Shown piece by piece: positions 41,301 through 48,551 of a DNA stretch of 64,000 nucleotides. The notes beneath the pieces were generated by a model that saw nothing but the letters and a program-made list of their open reading frames with translations, ran no database searches and was not told where the DNA came from. The translations under genes were made by a program, and so were the position numbers. Origin of the DNA: Diphasiastrum complanatum (Eukaryota; Streptophyta; Lycopodiopsida; Lycopodiales; Lycopodiaceae); NCBI GenBank assembly GCA_029204225.1, contig CM055102.1:42495229-42559228 (forward strand), read 5' to 3'. Each line of letters opens with the position of its first letter. The first letter of the stretch is position 1.

Positions 41301-43781
41301 GGTATTAGAGCAACAGCCTTGAAATTCTAGGATCATGATATCATTGCATGTAGATTCATAAAGCTCATTTTGAGTTAAGAAGTCAATTTCTTACTTGTTT
41401 TAAAGTTTGGCAAAAGTAGTGGACTTTGCTGTTCAGCAACAATATCGAATTGGTAAAGGATACCAAAAGGATGCTACCTCAAGAATTCGAGATGACAGAC
41501 TCTGGGGAAGCTCATTACTGTCTCGGGATTCAAATCCACAGAGACAAAACAAGAAGCTACTCTATATTACTCAGCAGAGGTACATCTTCAATTTGCTTTC
41601 TAAATTCGATTTTATGAATTGCAAGCTTGTACATTCTCCTATGGATCTAGGATTTAAGTTATCTAAAAAGCAATGCCCTCAATCTAAAGAGGAGAAGGAC
41701 GAAATGAAGGGATATCCATATCATTCAATTGTCGGATCCCTCATGTATTCAATGATCTCCACCAAACCCGATCTTGCATACGCCGTAGCTCTTTGAGCCA
41801 ATATATGGTGAATCCTGGAATAATCCACTGGAAGGCTCTACTAAGAGTCATCAGATATGTTCGAGCTACTATCGACCGTTGCATCTGCTATGGACAGATT
41901 GATCCATCCGACATCCATACATTACATGGATACACAGATGCAAAGTGGGCAAGCGACATCGACACAAGAAAATCCACTTTTGGATTAATCTTCCTGCTCA
42001 ACAATGGTTCAACAATGGTCCAATATCCTGGAAGAGTCGAAAGTAGACCTCCATTGCAATGTCTTTGACTGAGTTTGAAAATGTTTCATGGGCTCGTTTC
42101 GTACGTCGTTTTGAAACACGTATGAAACGTTTGGTTCAGGTTTGAAACGGGAAAGTTTTTTTAGGTTTTTTTTTTTTTTTGAAAATGTGTTTTTGAGGGT
42201 TTTTGGGGTTTACAAATGTCATAGAAAGTCTAGTAACAAGTAGATACATCCAATTTCATGAGAATGCTCTAGAGAATGCAATTTCAAGAAGAGAAGTTGT
42301 GTATGGTGACTATGGTCACTTTATGTAGGAAAAATAGTAATTATTCTTCCACAGAGAACATGATGAAAGTTCGAATAAATCAAACTAAGATCAGTGTCTT
42401 CAATCGGGTTTGTATCTGATCTATTTACTAATAGAACAATATTTGCTCTGATTGAATATGCGTGCGGAAATAATATGCGGAATTAAGAGACAACTTAAGA
42501 CAATTTTAGGCAAACATATTGATCAAAAACGAATTTATAATTCTGAATCTGAATCAGTATACATCTCTTGCTATCTTATCTCGCTGTTGTGTCTTTGATT
42601 TAATGAGTCTGAGAATCTCTTCAGTTTGAGTGTCTGAGAGTTGGTTACAACGAGTAGTGCACATATATTTCAATTGTTACAGGACAGGTCTTTTGGCCTT
42701 TTATTTCTGTGACAATAGATCTAACCGTTTGCGACGGTTGATATTCAAATAGACGCTCTGTTTTCAGGGTCGAATGATTTCTGTTCGCGAATTATTCTTG
42801 ACAGTCCATCTCTTCTTTACAGCTTCGTGACACTTGTCTCTTCGCGACATTTTCGTCTTTCGCGAATTGTTCGCAACAGATGACAATTCTTGAGCTTGAA
42901 GAAAAATCAGAAGATTTGGCGAATTTGTCGCGACATCTGAGGTTTGAACAAGAAACAAGACCAAGGTGTAGCCAATCTTTAATCTCATATCTTTGATGTC
43001 TTTCTTATGGGTTTCTTGATGCATAAGATTGAGAACGAACCTAATACTAAGCCAAAGAATGTTGAGGAACGATCGGTCAGATAGTATGGTGAGAGAGATG
43101 TCGAACTCCATAGTATATGGTTAGTGACCCCAATACATGATCAACCACATCGTCCGCCACTATGGCTTACCAAGCAGGTAGATTTTAGAAATGGAACTTT
43201 CCATGGTGAGATGGATTTTCATGCTAGTTGAAATTTTTTTAGGGAATCTTTTACTGATGTTTTTGTTGCTTGGTGCTGTTTGTGCTCTGACGCTGTGCTG
43301 CTTAAGCCCTTAGTTGTATTAGCTGCAATAAATAATATAGTAACCTATGAATTTTATTTTCTAGCTTATGTTAAACTGGTATTCAGATTTAGTTCTCTGG
43401 TCGCATTGCAATTTTGCTTGCATGTGGTTTTCAGTGTTCTCCAGTTATTTTTGAACTACCAGTCCTTTCTATTTTTGTTGAATTGCGTGTAACTCTGTTT
43501 GGTCCTGCTTATTCCTGTCTACTTGTTGAGTTGTTTGGAACTATTTCATCTAGTCTTTATACGATTTAGGGCCATGCTTAGGTGCGCCCTTTTCTCACAA
43601 GGTAGTGTGCAACAGAGAAGAGAAACATATTCTTAATTTGCAACAAGAAAGCTAGTTGACTTTGTGACTTCACTTTTTGCAGGATTATTCAATTGACTTT
43701 GAAGATGCAGGACATCCAATTGGCTGTTTCTGTTGCCTTTGTGGGAGCGAGTACTGCAGAGGAAAACAGATATCTACATGA
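20234..43781 (+). CDS. SUVR1/2/4-like histone-lysine N-methyltransferase (WIYLD + pre-SET + SET + post-SET), nine exons
   Basis: Predicted nuclear histone H3 lysine methyltransferase of the plant SUVR group, acting on chromatin in gene and transposon silencing. Exons: 20234-20335, 20449-20532, 20710-21334, 21893-22039, 22255-23129, 39110-39372, 40000-40066, 40268-40318 and 43683-43781. All introns are GT-AG, phases agree and the sum is 2313 nt (770 residues), close to the length of Arabidopsis SUVR1 and SUVR2. WIYLD occupies residues 1-60, a low-complexity linker runs to about 495, Cys-rich pre-SET 497-611, SET 612-750 and post-SET 751-765. Visible motifs: [29 protein letters not shown] and post-[11 protein letters not shown]. 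The start is the first ATG after a splice acceptor and opens the WIYLD domain. Intron 5 is about 16 kb and filled with nested LTR elements. SUVR1, 2 and 4 cannot be told apart by eye. Last-exon extent is the weakest point. Confidence 0.93.
20449..20532 (+). CDS. SUVR gene exon 2 (WIYLD, second half)
   Basis: 28 codons. [20 protein letters not shown] is the conserved W-x-I-E-x-D-x-Y part that names the domain. Acceptor TTTCGCAG, donor AAT/gtgagc. Confidence 0.9.
20710..21334 (+). CDS. SUVR gene exon 3 (linker)
   Basis: About 208 codons of polar, low-complexity sequence with basic clusters (KCKKKR), a candidate nuclear localisation signal. Such linkers diverge fast among SUVR proteins. Acceptor GTGGCAG, donor GCTG/gtaagt. 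Confidence 0.85.
21893..22039 (+). CDS. SUVR gene exon 4 (basic linker)
   Basis: 49 codons with SRKRRKL, a second basic cluster. The donor ACAT/gtagga is non-optimal but is the only one that keeps phase with exon 5; reading on meets a stop at about 22063. Confidence 0.75.
22255..23129 (+). CDS. SUVR gene exon 5 (linker and pre-SET)
   Basis: About 292 codons. The second half is the zinc-binding pre-SET domain: [36 protein letters not shown] and [20 protein letters not shown]. Donor CTGCAG/gttaga. Without splicing, the frame would add about 23 residues and stop near 23198. Confidence 0.92.
23130..23640. other. Start of intron 5, unassigned
   Basis: No coding or repeat structure recognised between the exon 5 donor and the first retroelement remnant. 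Confidence 0.6.
23641..24352 (-). pseudogene. LTR-retroelement leader and gag-start remnant
   Basis: Minus strand. Downstream of a primer-binding site lies a short frame from about 23963 ([20 protein letters not shown]..) that reads about 38 codons to a stop, then continues in another frame to about 23660. The position suggests a gypsy-type gag start, but no diagnostic domain is visible. All pol sequence is missing. Confidence 0.45.
24353..24364 (-). other. Primer-binding site of intronic LTR element
   Basis: Minus strand TGGCATCAGAGC, one base from the tRNA-Met complement, next to an LTR-like start TGTTGCACAC at 24367. Confidence 0.65.
24367..24945 (-). repeat. LTR (5') of the intronic element, outer end uncertain
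   Basis: Starts TGTTGCACACAAG beside the primer-binding site. It contains a tandem pair at 24677-24735 and 24748-24804 (GTGTCACTCAT..CACTGGACCAAGTGTC). The right end is a guess because the partner LTR is not found. Confidence 0.4.
25144..25347 (-). pseudogene. LINE reverse-transcriptase fragment
   Basis: A minus-strand frame of 67 codons with [21 protein letters not shown], the non-LTR RT box normally G-x-x-Q-G-C-x-L-S-P-x-L-F; the Gln and Cys are altered. Too short for more. Confidence 0.6.
25400..25987 (+). pseudogene. Chromovirus integrase C-terminus remnant
   Basis: Plus-strand broken frames recall the DSKVLK..KCPKL/PF-I-K..Y-L-LP..FPVFHVS region and a chromodomain-like tail near 25840-25920, followed by a purine tract GGGGAGGGAA at 25978-25987. 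Many stops. Resembles 7490-7967. Confidence 0.55.
25988..26460 (-). repeat. 3' LTR of copia E (may include a gypsy LTR start)
   Basis: 473 bases opening TGTTGTAAAAC and closing TTTCAACA, the inverted TGTTG..CAACA ends usual for copia LTRs, followed by the copia E purine tract CCCTCCCTC at 26461. Because a gypsy-type purine tract precedes 25988, that end could also be a gypsy LTR start. I could not resolve this. Confidence 0.6.
26461..27063 (-). pseudogene. Copia E RNase H
   Basis: An open minus-strand stretch of about 200 codons: [58 protein letters not shown], then [14 protein letters not shown] and [15 protein letters not shown], ending just before the purine tract. Well preserved, with the usual RNase H acidic residues (D in TDSDW, E in STEAEY). 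Separated by a frame change from RT at about 27065. Confidence 0.9.
27076..28352 (-). pseudogene. Copia E reverse transcriptase
   Basis: Minus strand. The N-terminal part (27630-28352) contains [60 protein letters not shown] and [11 protein letters not shown]. Then [12 protein letters not shown] and YGLKQAPR (27444-27629) and [17 protein letters not shown] (27076-27453) with an intact YVDD box. A stop at about 27630 and a frameshift near 27460 break it. An acidic linker rich in E, S and D (about 28130-28352) separates it from integrase. Confidence 0.9.
28324..29365 (-). pseudogene. Copia E integrase and pre-integrase
   Basis: Minus strand: [15 protein letters not shown] (zinc-binding end), [56 protein letters not shown] (D-D-E core with catalytic residues present), and the C-terminal [20 protein letters not shown] and [16 protein letters not shown]. 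Frameshift near 28680 and a stop near 28862. The pre-integrase part continues to the insertion site at 29370. Confidence 0.88.
29366..29370. repeat. Target-site duplication AGCTC of element X (left)
   Basis: AGCTC precedes the LTR start TGTAGGAATT at 29371. The same five bases follow the right LTR end at 36862-36866. Confidence 0.82.
29602..29606. repeat. Target-site duplication CACTT of the chromovirus (left)
   Basis: CACTT precedes LTR start 29607. Repeated at 35979-35983. Confidence 0.85.
29607..29964 (-). repeat. Chromovirus 3' LTR
   Basis: 358 bases, TGTTATAGATCC to CTCGTAACA, next to the purine tract CTCCCTCCCCCTTAAG. Confidence 0.92.
29976..31559 (-). pseudogene. Chromovirus integrase and chromodomain
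   Basis: A 527-codon minus-strand frame. The HHCC zinc finger ([21 protein letters not shown]), the catalytic core ([42 protein letters not shown]), the [19 protein letters not shown] segment, the [19 protein letters not shown] tail and a C-terminal chromodomain ([18 protein letters not shown]) are all open. The chromodomain is the part thought to steer integration to heterochromatin. Upstream a frame change near 31370-31550 separates it from RNase H. Confidence 0.93.
31366..32745 (-). pseudogene. Chromovirus reverse transcriptase and RNase H
   Basis: RT at 32053-32745: [61 protein letters not shown] (intact FLDD), [30 protein letters not shown]. RNase H at 31366-31977: [42 protein letters not shown] and [10 protein letters not shown] single TAG near 32052 divides the two parts, and 32745 is preceded by a frameshift from the gag-protease frame. 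Confidence 0.93.
32739..34726 (-). pseudogene. Chromovirus gag and protease
   Basis: Gag begins at 34726 ([19 protein letters not shown]). It includes the retrotransposon-gag core [20 protein letters not shown], a TAG at about 34055, then a lysine-rich segment, the CCHC knuckle [14 protein letters not shown] (about 33690) and protease [12 protein letters not shown] (D-D-G-A in place of the usual D-S/T-G-A), followed by the linker to RT ([12 protein letters not shown]). A frameshift at about 32755 precedes RT. Confidence 0.9.
34727..35609 (-). other. Chromovirus untranslated leader
   Basis: Between gag start and primer-binding site. No conserved coding signal on the minus strand; one chance plus-strand frame (35217-35630) is not supported. 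Confidence 0.6.
35610..35621 (-). other. Chromovirus primer-binding site
   Basis: Minus strand TGGTATCAGAGC, one base from the LTR at 35623. Confidence 0.9.
35623..35978 (-). repeat. Chromovirus 5' LTR
   Basis: 356 bases, TGTTATAGATTC to CTCGTAAGA; the last CA of the partner LTR has become GA. Confidence 0.92.
36039..36570. repeat. Large palindrome 1 in element X
   Basis: 84-base arms 36086-36169 and 36440-36523 are inverted copies with about one mismatch. The inversion continues outward through both primer-binding sites (36074-36085 minus and 36524-36535 plus) and the CCCCACTTTGAGG sequence. The loop is about 270 bases (36170-36439). Confidence 0.9.
36573..36847. repeat. Large palindrome 2 in element X
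   Basis: 135-base arms 36573-36707 and 36713-36847 appear perfectly inverted around a 5-base centre (GGCGC). Each arm is the LTR end AAGTGGAGCC..GAGCACTTGG in opposite orientation. Such a structure may be a real head-to-head duplication or an assembly artefact. Confidence 0.9.
36714..37078. repeat. Exact 178-bp direct duplication at the right edge of element X
   Basis: 36714-36891 and 36901-37078 are identical to the eye, separated by the nine bases CGGGTAAGG. Each unit contains the LTR end, AGCTC and the first ~25 bases of copia E coding sequence, so the duplication arose after insertion of element X. Confidence 0.88.
37079..38256 (-). pseudogene. Copia E gag, zinc knuckle and protease
   Basis: Minus strand. 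Gag (37969-38256, start probably at [20 protein letters not shown], 38235) has the [15 protein letters not shown] pattern of UBN2 gag. It continues in another frame at 37681-37890 ([20 protein letters not shown]). 37183-37674 holds the CCHC knuckle [14 protein letters not shown] and protease [13 protein letters not shown] with an intact D-S-G. 37080-37192 holds [16 protein letters not shown], the pre-integrase start that runs up to the insertion site. Confidence 0.88.
38261..39109. other. End of intron 5, unassigned
   Basis: No element or gene recognised. Contains a run of AAACTTTTAA/CTTAAGCTTT-like repeats at 38455-38550. The pyrimidine-rich acceptor CTCTTTTTATTGTTATAG closes the intron. Confidence 0.55.
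39110..39372 (+). CDS. SUVR gene exon 6 (SET, main part)
   Basis: 87 codons and 2 bases. [20 protein letters not shown] opens the SET domain, with [11 protein letters not shown] and the [10 protein letters not shown] substrate/cofactor motif at the end. Acceptor TTGTTATAG at 39109. It lies about 16 kb from exon 5. Confidence 0.92.
39373..39999. other. Intron 6 of the SUVR gene
   Basis: 627 bases, GTATTT..GTGCAG, nothing recognised inside. Confidence 0.85.
40000..40066 (+). CDS. SUVR gene exon 7 (SET)
   Basis: Completes the NHRC motif across the splice junction (AG+A), then [11 protein letters not shown] and DRHYYH. Acceptor TGTGTGCAG, donor CAT/gtaaga. Confidence 0.9.
40268..40318 (+). CDS. 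SUVR gene exon 8 (SET)
   Basis: 17 codons, [17 protein letters not shown]. The AFFT and ELTW(DY) segments form the catalytic end of the SET fold. Donor TGG/gtgcgt. Confidence 0.9.
41300..42068 (+). pseudogene. Copia remnant in intron 8: RT end and RNase H start
   Basis: Plus strand. [66 protein letters not shown], then [36 protein letters not shown] and GPISW-like sequence in shifting frames. A primer-binding-like site AGGTATTAGAGC at 41300-41311 lies just before RT, so gag to integrase seem deleted and the upstream 41037-41299 may be its LTR. Related to the copia remnants at 1-1560 and 61060-62370. Confidence 0.75.
42340..43140. repeat. LTR-like non-coding sequence with TTCGCGAA motifs
   Basis: Several TTCGCGAATT and TTCGCGAC motifs at 42783-42935 recall the copia D LTR (TTCGCGAATTGTTCGCC). 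No partner repeat or boundaries found. Confidence 0.35.
43683..43781 (+). CDS. SUVR gene exon 9 (SET end, post-SET, stop)
   Basis: 32 codons plus [17 protein letters not shown] completes ELTWDY and CLCGSEYC is the C-x-C-x4-C post-SET zinc motif. Related proteins often carry a longer basic tail, so a further exon from about 43858 is possible. AATAAA at 44458 is a distant candidate poly(A) signal. Confidence 0.85.
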   Translation, partial: DYSIDFEDAGHPIGCFCCLCGSEYCRGKQIST

Positions 43782-46085
43782 TTCTGTAATATGTTTGAAG
43801 GAATTTTTTTCAACTTAGTAATTCATTATACCCTGGTAATATTATTTCTTTTCCAGGCTACTTGTCTGGTTTTCGTCAAGGATCTGGCACCATCAAAACT
43901 TGGTACATCTTCTAGCTGCGGTACGATAAAGTTGGAGACAGCACAATCTATTCTGGGTATCAAAAGAGTAATTCGAAAGACATCCAATTTTGTAGTCTGA
44001 TTTCATGTATTGGTAGATTCTTCAGCTTGATGAATATTAGGGTCTTTACAGCATCTGCTTTGTCAAAAGGTACATTTAAAGTGTGTTAACAATTTTTTTT
44101 CCAATACGGTGAGGAAAATCACAATCATTGAAGTTTTAAAACTTTGATGGTGGTTACAGTCAGAACCTTTTGTTTCCAGTTACTGGAGTCATCTTGTATC
44201 ACAACACATGTTTTGATGGAATATCTTCCTATTTTTTGGACAAACATTCCAGTGCAACTGTTAATCTTGTGAATTTCTTGAAAAATGAAGGGGTAGGATG
44301 GAAAACTTGAGGGACAGCCAGCTAGAAGGGGTAAAAGAAACTGAAGCTCTAAGTTGCATTGAGCCAGCGTTCAGGGGAGTCCAGCATTCCGCAACCTCAA
44401 ATCTCTAAAAGAAAAAATAATTTAGATTGCGATTAGTCTGCTTGTAAATCTAAATTCAATAAACCAAAGGAGTGGCACACTATTAAGAGGCCACATGAGG
44501 TAGGGAGGCCACTACGAATCTACTTTGTATTAATAAAGTTCAAGTAACTTGGTAGTAGAAGGTATATACTTCATTATGCATAGGTTTATATGGAAAGAGA
44601 TATGTACTTTCTAACTAGCTATAATTGATGCAAAATCTCTAAGCAAGCGTCAAGCTAATGCAGTGAGAGTTATTCCAACATATGTTGTTGTTGGTTATGT
44701 TCTATTTAGCATTGCTGGTTGTGACCAGGCGCAAAGGACGTCAAATACGTGGAAATAAATTAACTACGTGTTAATAGCTGAATTGTAGCCATTGTTTTGC
44801 AAATAGTGCTAGATCATCACTTTGACGTAATTGGCAAAAACCCAATTTGTTGAACTTGAAATTGTCCATGGGCCATTTCAAATCTCTTTTTAATGGTTTT
44901 TGTGTCCTAGTGTTATCTCCAAGCTACCCAAGAAAATGTACTTTTTTTTCTTAAGAACATTTTGAACAAACTGCTTTGAAATTTCGAAACGCCTCTCCGC
45001 TCATATTTCAAAATGCTGTATCTCAAAACAAAATGCAACTATGGTGAAGCTAGATGGAAAACTGGAGGAAAATGCACAAGGTTAGGCTGGAGTGGAAGGG
45101 GCAAGTCTGACAACAATAAATATAGGGATGTAGGGAAGTATAGGGATATTCAGAAATGGGATGGCTCGATGGAAATAAATAGGCGACTAAAAAAGTTTTA
45201 TCTACATGTGGCTATGCAGCAGTAGCACTCCCTTCTTTCTTGTTGTTGCAAGAGCAGCCACCTCCCCACCCACCCCAATGACCTCCACTCCCTCTTCTCT
45301 CTTCTTCTTCATGTATTCCATCCCATCTATCTTTTTCACTTAACCCTAACTAAAACTATCCTGCCTTTGATGAACCCTACACCCCTACCAAAGTTGTTGA
45401 ATCCTACACCATCGCTAGCTTGAGAATGTACTCCTACAAGATTTCCAAGGATTGAAAGCAGAGCTACACTTGATTAAACTGGAAATGTCCTAGCTCAAAA
45501 AAACCAAGAAGAAGTGGATACGCAGAAGCAACTCCGAGCCCCCAACCCATCCTTGCTACATCACAATTATTCAACAAGCTCAAAGAATTAGAACCCAGAT
45601 TGAGAAACAGAAAGATGAAACCATGTATTGGCTTCCGTGCTTAAGAAAGAAAGTAAGCCTACTACACCTTTATACTCAGTTATTTAAGCCACTCTTTCAG
45701 AGGAAAGGCTTTGTGAGAGTAAAGCTTTCAATATTAAGGTACGTGGCATTGTGGATACACAAAACATTATAGAAGAAGCAAAAGTTTCTTATAAGTATTC
45801 TAGATCATAATTGTCAAGGCTTGGATATGGCATGGCGTACAAAACGTGACAATGCCACTTAGATTATTTGCTTTACCTCATCTATTGCACATATAGATGA
45901 TTTATGGAAAAGAACCAAATTGAAAGACATGCAGATTTTTATGGACGACGACCTCACATATATTTAGGTGTAAGAACAACGTCAAGCCTTCCAAGAGGCC
46001 AAGAAATCGACTAGACATGTGATTTGTAGAAATGGATGAGTTCGTTATCTTGATAATACCTCTAGCAGTTCTCGCCAATAGGGAG
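43782..46085. other. 3' flank of the SUVR gene, unassigned
   Basis: Expected 3' UTR followed by A/T-rich DNA. AATAAA occurs at 44458 and again near 44530. No coding or repeat structure recognised. Confidence 0.55.
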
Positions 46086-47990
46086 TTGGGGTGCCTCCAC
46101 ACCATTTGCATGTCGGAGTTTGGAATTGTAATGGCCTATATTCATCCTCTACCGTTGGAGATTTTATAGATTCAATACAAAGAGAGAGATTCCCCTTTTT
46201 GAATGTGCACCCAAATATACCTTCTCCCATCTTTAGATTGTGATTGACGAGCAGAGGCCCTCACTTTGGTACTCTATCATTTTCCACATGACAGCCAGTT
46301 GGAATTGTAGGTCGACGTTCCCACCATTTCACTTTATACTATTGCCTCATTATCCTTTCCATCAAAACCCTACTGACGCCCATCCAAATCATCTTGTCCT
46401 ATTGGACGTTTTTGGTTTGACAATGAGCGTCGTTCCTTACATCTCCATGTTGTCCATGCTCGTCTACATGAATCACTTGCTCTTCATATTGCTTGCCGCA
46501 CTTCATCGTACACTCTGCCATAAAAAGTGTGCCTACGGAGAACAGGAAAGAAAACACCTCGTGGATTCTTCATTCAGTTCCTCCACAGACACTTTTTGGC
46601 GTGAATTCATCCCTCATTCTCTACCTCGACTTACATATCTGGACTACCTATCACTTCTATACACTATACCCACTGATTCACCCATCTCCATCTTCCCCCA
46701 CCCATGCGAGTTTACCTTCTTCACCTTTGATATGGTCCCAATGGCCATCAAGAGAATAAAGACCCACCGCACCAGAGACATAGAAGGCCTTGACTCTGAA
46801 TTGTTGATCCATGTCGCAGACTCGCTTTCACCTATCCTTGCCACTTTGCTAAATCATGTGGTTGTCTCTAGCTTTCCTTCCACCTGGTGTATCATCCACT
46901 CCATCCACAAAAATGGTGATTCTATGAATCCTGGTAACTACCGTACTCTCATGATCGGATATGTAATTTTGAAACCGTATGCCACTATTCTTCAGTTGGC
47001 GATCAGTTCTGAAGCTGATATCAGGCGACTACATGCTTTGGGACAGGCTGGTTTTCGAGCTCACTATTTCACCATTTGCCATGTCACTCTTCGAGCTATC
47101 ATTGAGGAAGCCAAACAACAAAGGGTTTAGTGTTGTTTTGTTGATTTCAAGAAAGGCTTCGATTTTGTCCCACACTCAATCATCCAGAGATTATGTGACT
47201 TTGGCTTCTCCACTGACATAGTTCTTGCGGCGATGACACTTTATGAGAGAGCTGGAGTACCATCAAGGTGAAGCAGGGTTGCTCCCTTTCCCCATCTTAT
47301 TTGAATAATATATTGATGAGCTCGAGAGAGTCATTGAGTAGTGTGGTGGCACATGATGAGTCTTGGAGATATTCTAATTGCTATCCTACTTTATGCAGAT
47401 GATGTGGCCCTAGTCTCCACGTCTAGAGAGGGCCGCCAGCGATAGTTAGACAATCTTCATGTTTTTTGCTCCAGATGGGGTTTGGGGCTTAATATTGCAA
47501 AGACCAAGATTATGGTCTTTCATACATCCAGAGCCTTCATGTTGAGACAAGAGCTTATATTTGACGAGCGGCCATTGGGTGTGGTATCATCCTACACTTA
47601 TATAGGGGTTCTTTTTACTGGTTCTATATTTGGTATGAGATAGGCAGCTACAGCTAGACTTGAGAAGGGACATGCCTCCCTTGTCTAGTTAGATAGGTTT
47701 TTTTTTTGGAAGTTTATTCGGGATGTCCATAATTAGTGTCAGCTTTTTGATAACATTGTTACCCCCATCAGATTGGACCAATATCTCATGCTTGCAGATC
47801 CTTATGTTGTCACGTATGATAGTGTTAAGCCCTTCATCCCACATTATATTATCCTGATTGAGTTTGCAGTCCTACCTATACAACTTGATGCTATCTTTTG
47901 GCTTATCACATATATACAATGAGTCAGGCCATTTCCCATAGATGAGCAAAAATACACACAAGCAACACTCACCTAATCATGATGTCTTCT
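46086..47990 (+). pseudogene. Decayed LINE (non-LTR retrotransposon) ORF2
   Basis: Plus strand. An endonuclease-like start near 46117 (FGVWNCNGLYSS), then a long frame 46240-47130 with an RT N-terminus (DIEGLDSELLIHVADSL, IHSIHKNGDSMNPGNYRTL, ALGQAGFRAHYFT). RT continues at 47130-47270 (CFVDFKKGFDFVPHS), near 47275 with a G-C-S-L-S-P box, and at 47386-47421 (LLYADDVALVS, intact YADD). Multiple stops and frameshifts separate these parts. No poly(A) tail or target duplication was found. The fragment at 25144-25347 may be a relative. Confidence 0.82.
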
Positions 47991-48463
47991 CCACATTGTG
48001 TTGCACTCAGGGTCAGGGAGATGCTTATCTTACAAAAAATCACAGACTAATATAACCTCGGATTATAGTGATGATGAAAGTGACACTTTGAGCCATAGAG
48101 ACCAGAGACAACGTACTACTCGGATTCAGATGGTTCCCAGACCCACAATTCATGCCATGAGAGTTCACACATCTCACGGACGACATCTCCACCGACGACG
48201 TCAACAACACATATCTCCAACAGCAACAACAACAATAACATCAGTAGCTCCTATCACATCTTTCTTCAATAGCAACCGAGGACTTGATGGCATCATGTTA
48301 CCCATTTCATTATGTTTGCGTTTGTAGTCATATATTAAATGCACTTTGATGTATTAAATATACTTAACTTACTTTTCTTTACTATTTCAAAGACACAGGG
48401 TCCCCATTGTATCACACACTTGACATGTACTCATTCGTCTTATATGCCGTTTGGCATGGAAAA

Positions 48464-48468
<5 letters not shown>
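47991..48468. other. Unassigned stretch between LINE and copia G
   Basis: Contains CAACA-rich sequence at 48195-48245. No convincing coding. Confidence 0.5.

Positions 48469-48547
<79 letters not shown>
48469..48547. repeat. Perfect (CT)n microsatellite, about 39 units
   Basis: 79 uninterrupted bases of CT directly before copia G coding sequence. Reads as Ser-Leu repeats in two frames, with no functional meaning. Confidence 0.97.

Positions 48548-48548
<1 letters not shown>

Positions 48549-48551
<3 letters not shown>

Larger units (their letters stand above)
40319..43682. other. Intron 8 of the SUVR gene
   Basis: 3364 bases, GTGCGT..TTGCAG. Holds a decayed copia element (about 41300-42068) and LTR-like sequence (about 42340-43140). 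The rest shows no structure. Confidence 0.85.

Noticed and set aside
40319-43682. The idea that intron 8 ends the SUVR gene as a truncated pseudogene
   Set aside because: Exon 9 at 43683 restores the ELTWDY and post-SET motifs in phase, so the gene continues past the insertion.
46240-47130. A 296-codon open frame that could be taken for a host protein
   Set aside because: Its C-terminal half carries LINE RT signatures (NPGNYRTL, GQAGFRAH) and continues into the YADD box. It is a LINE remnant.
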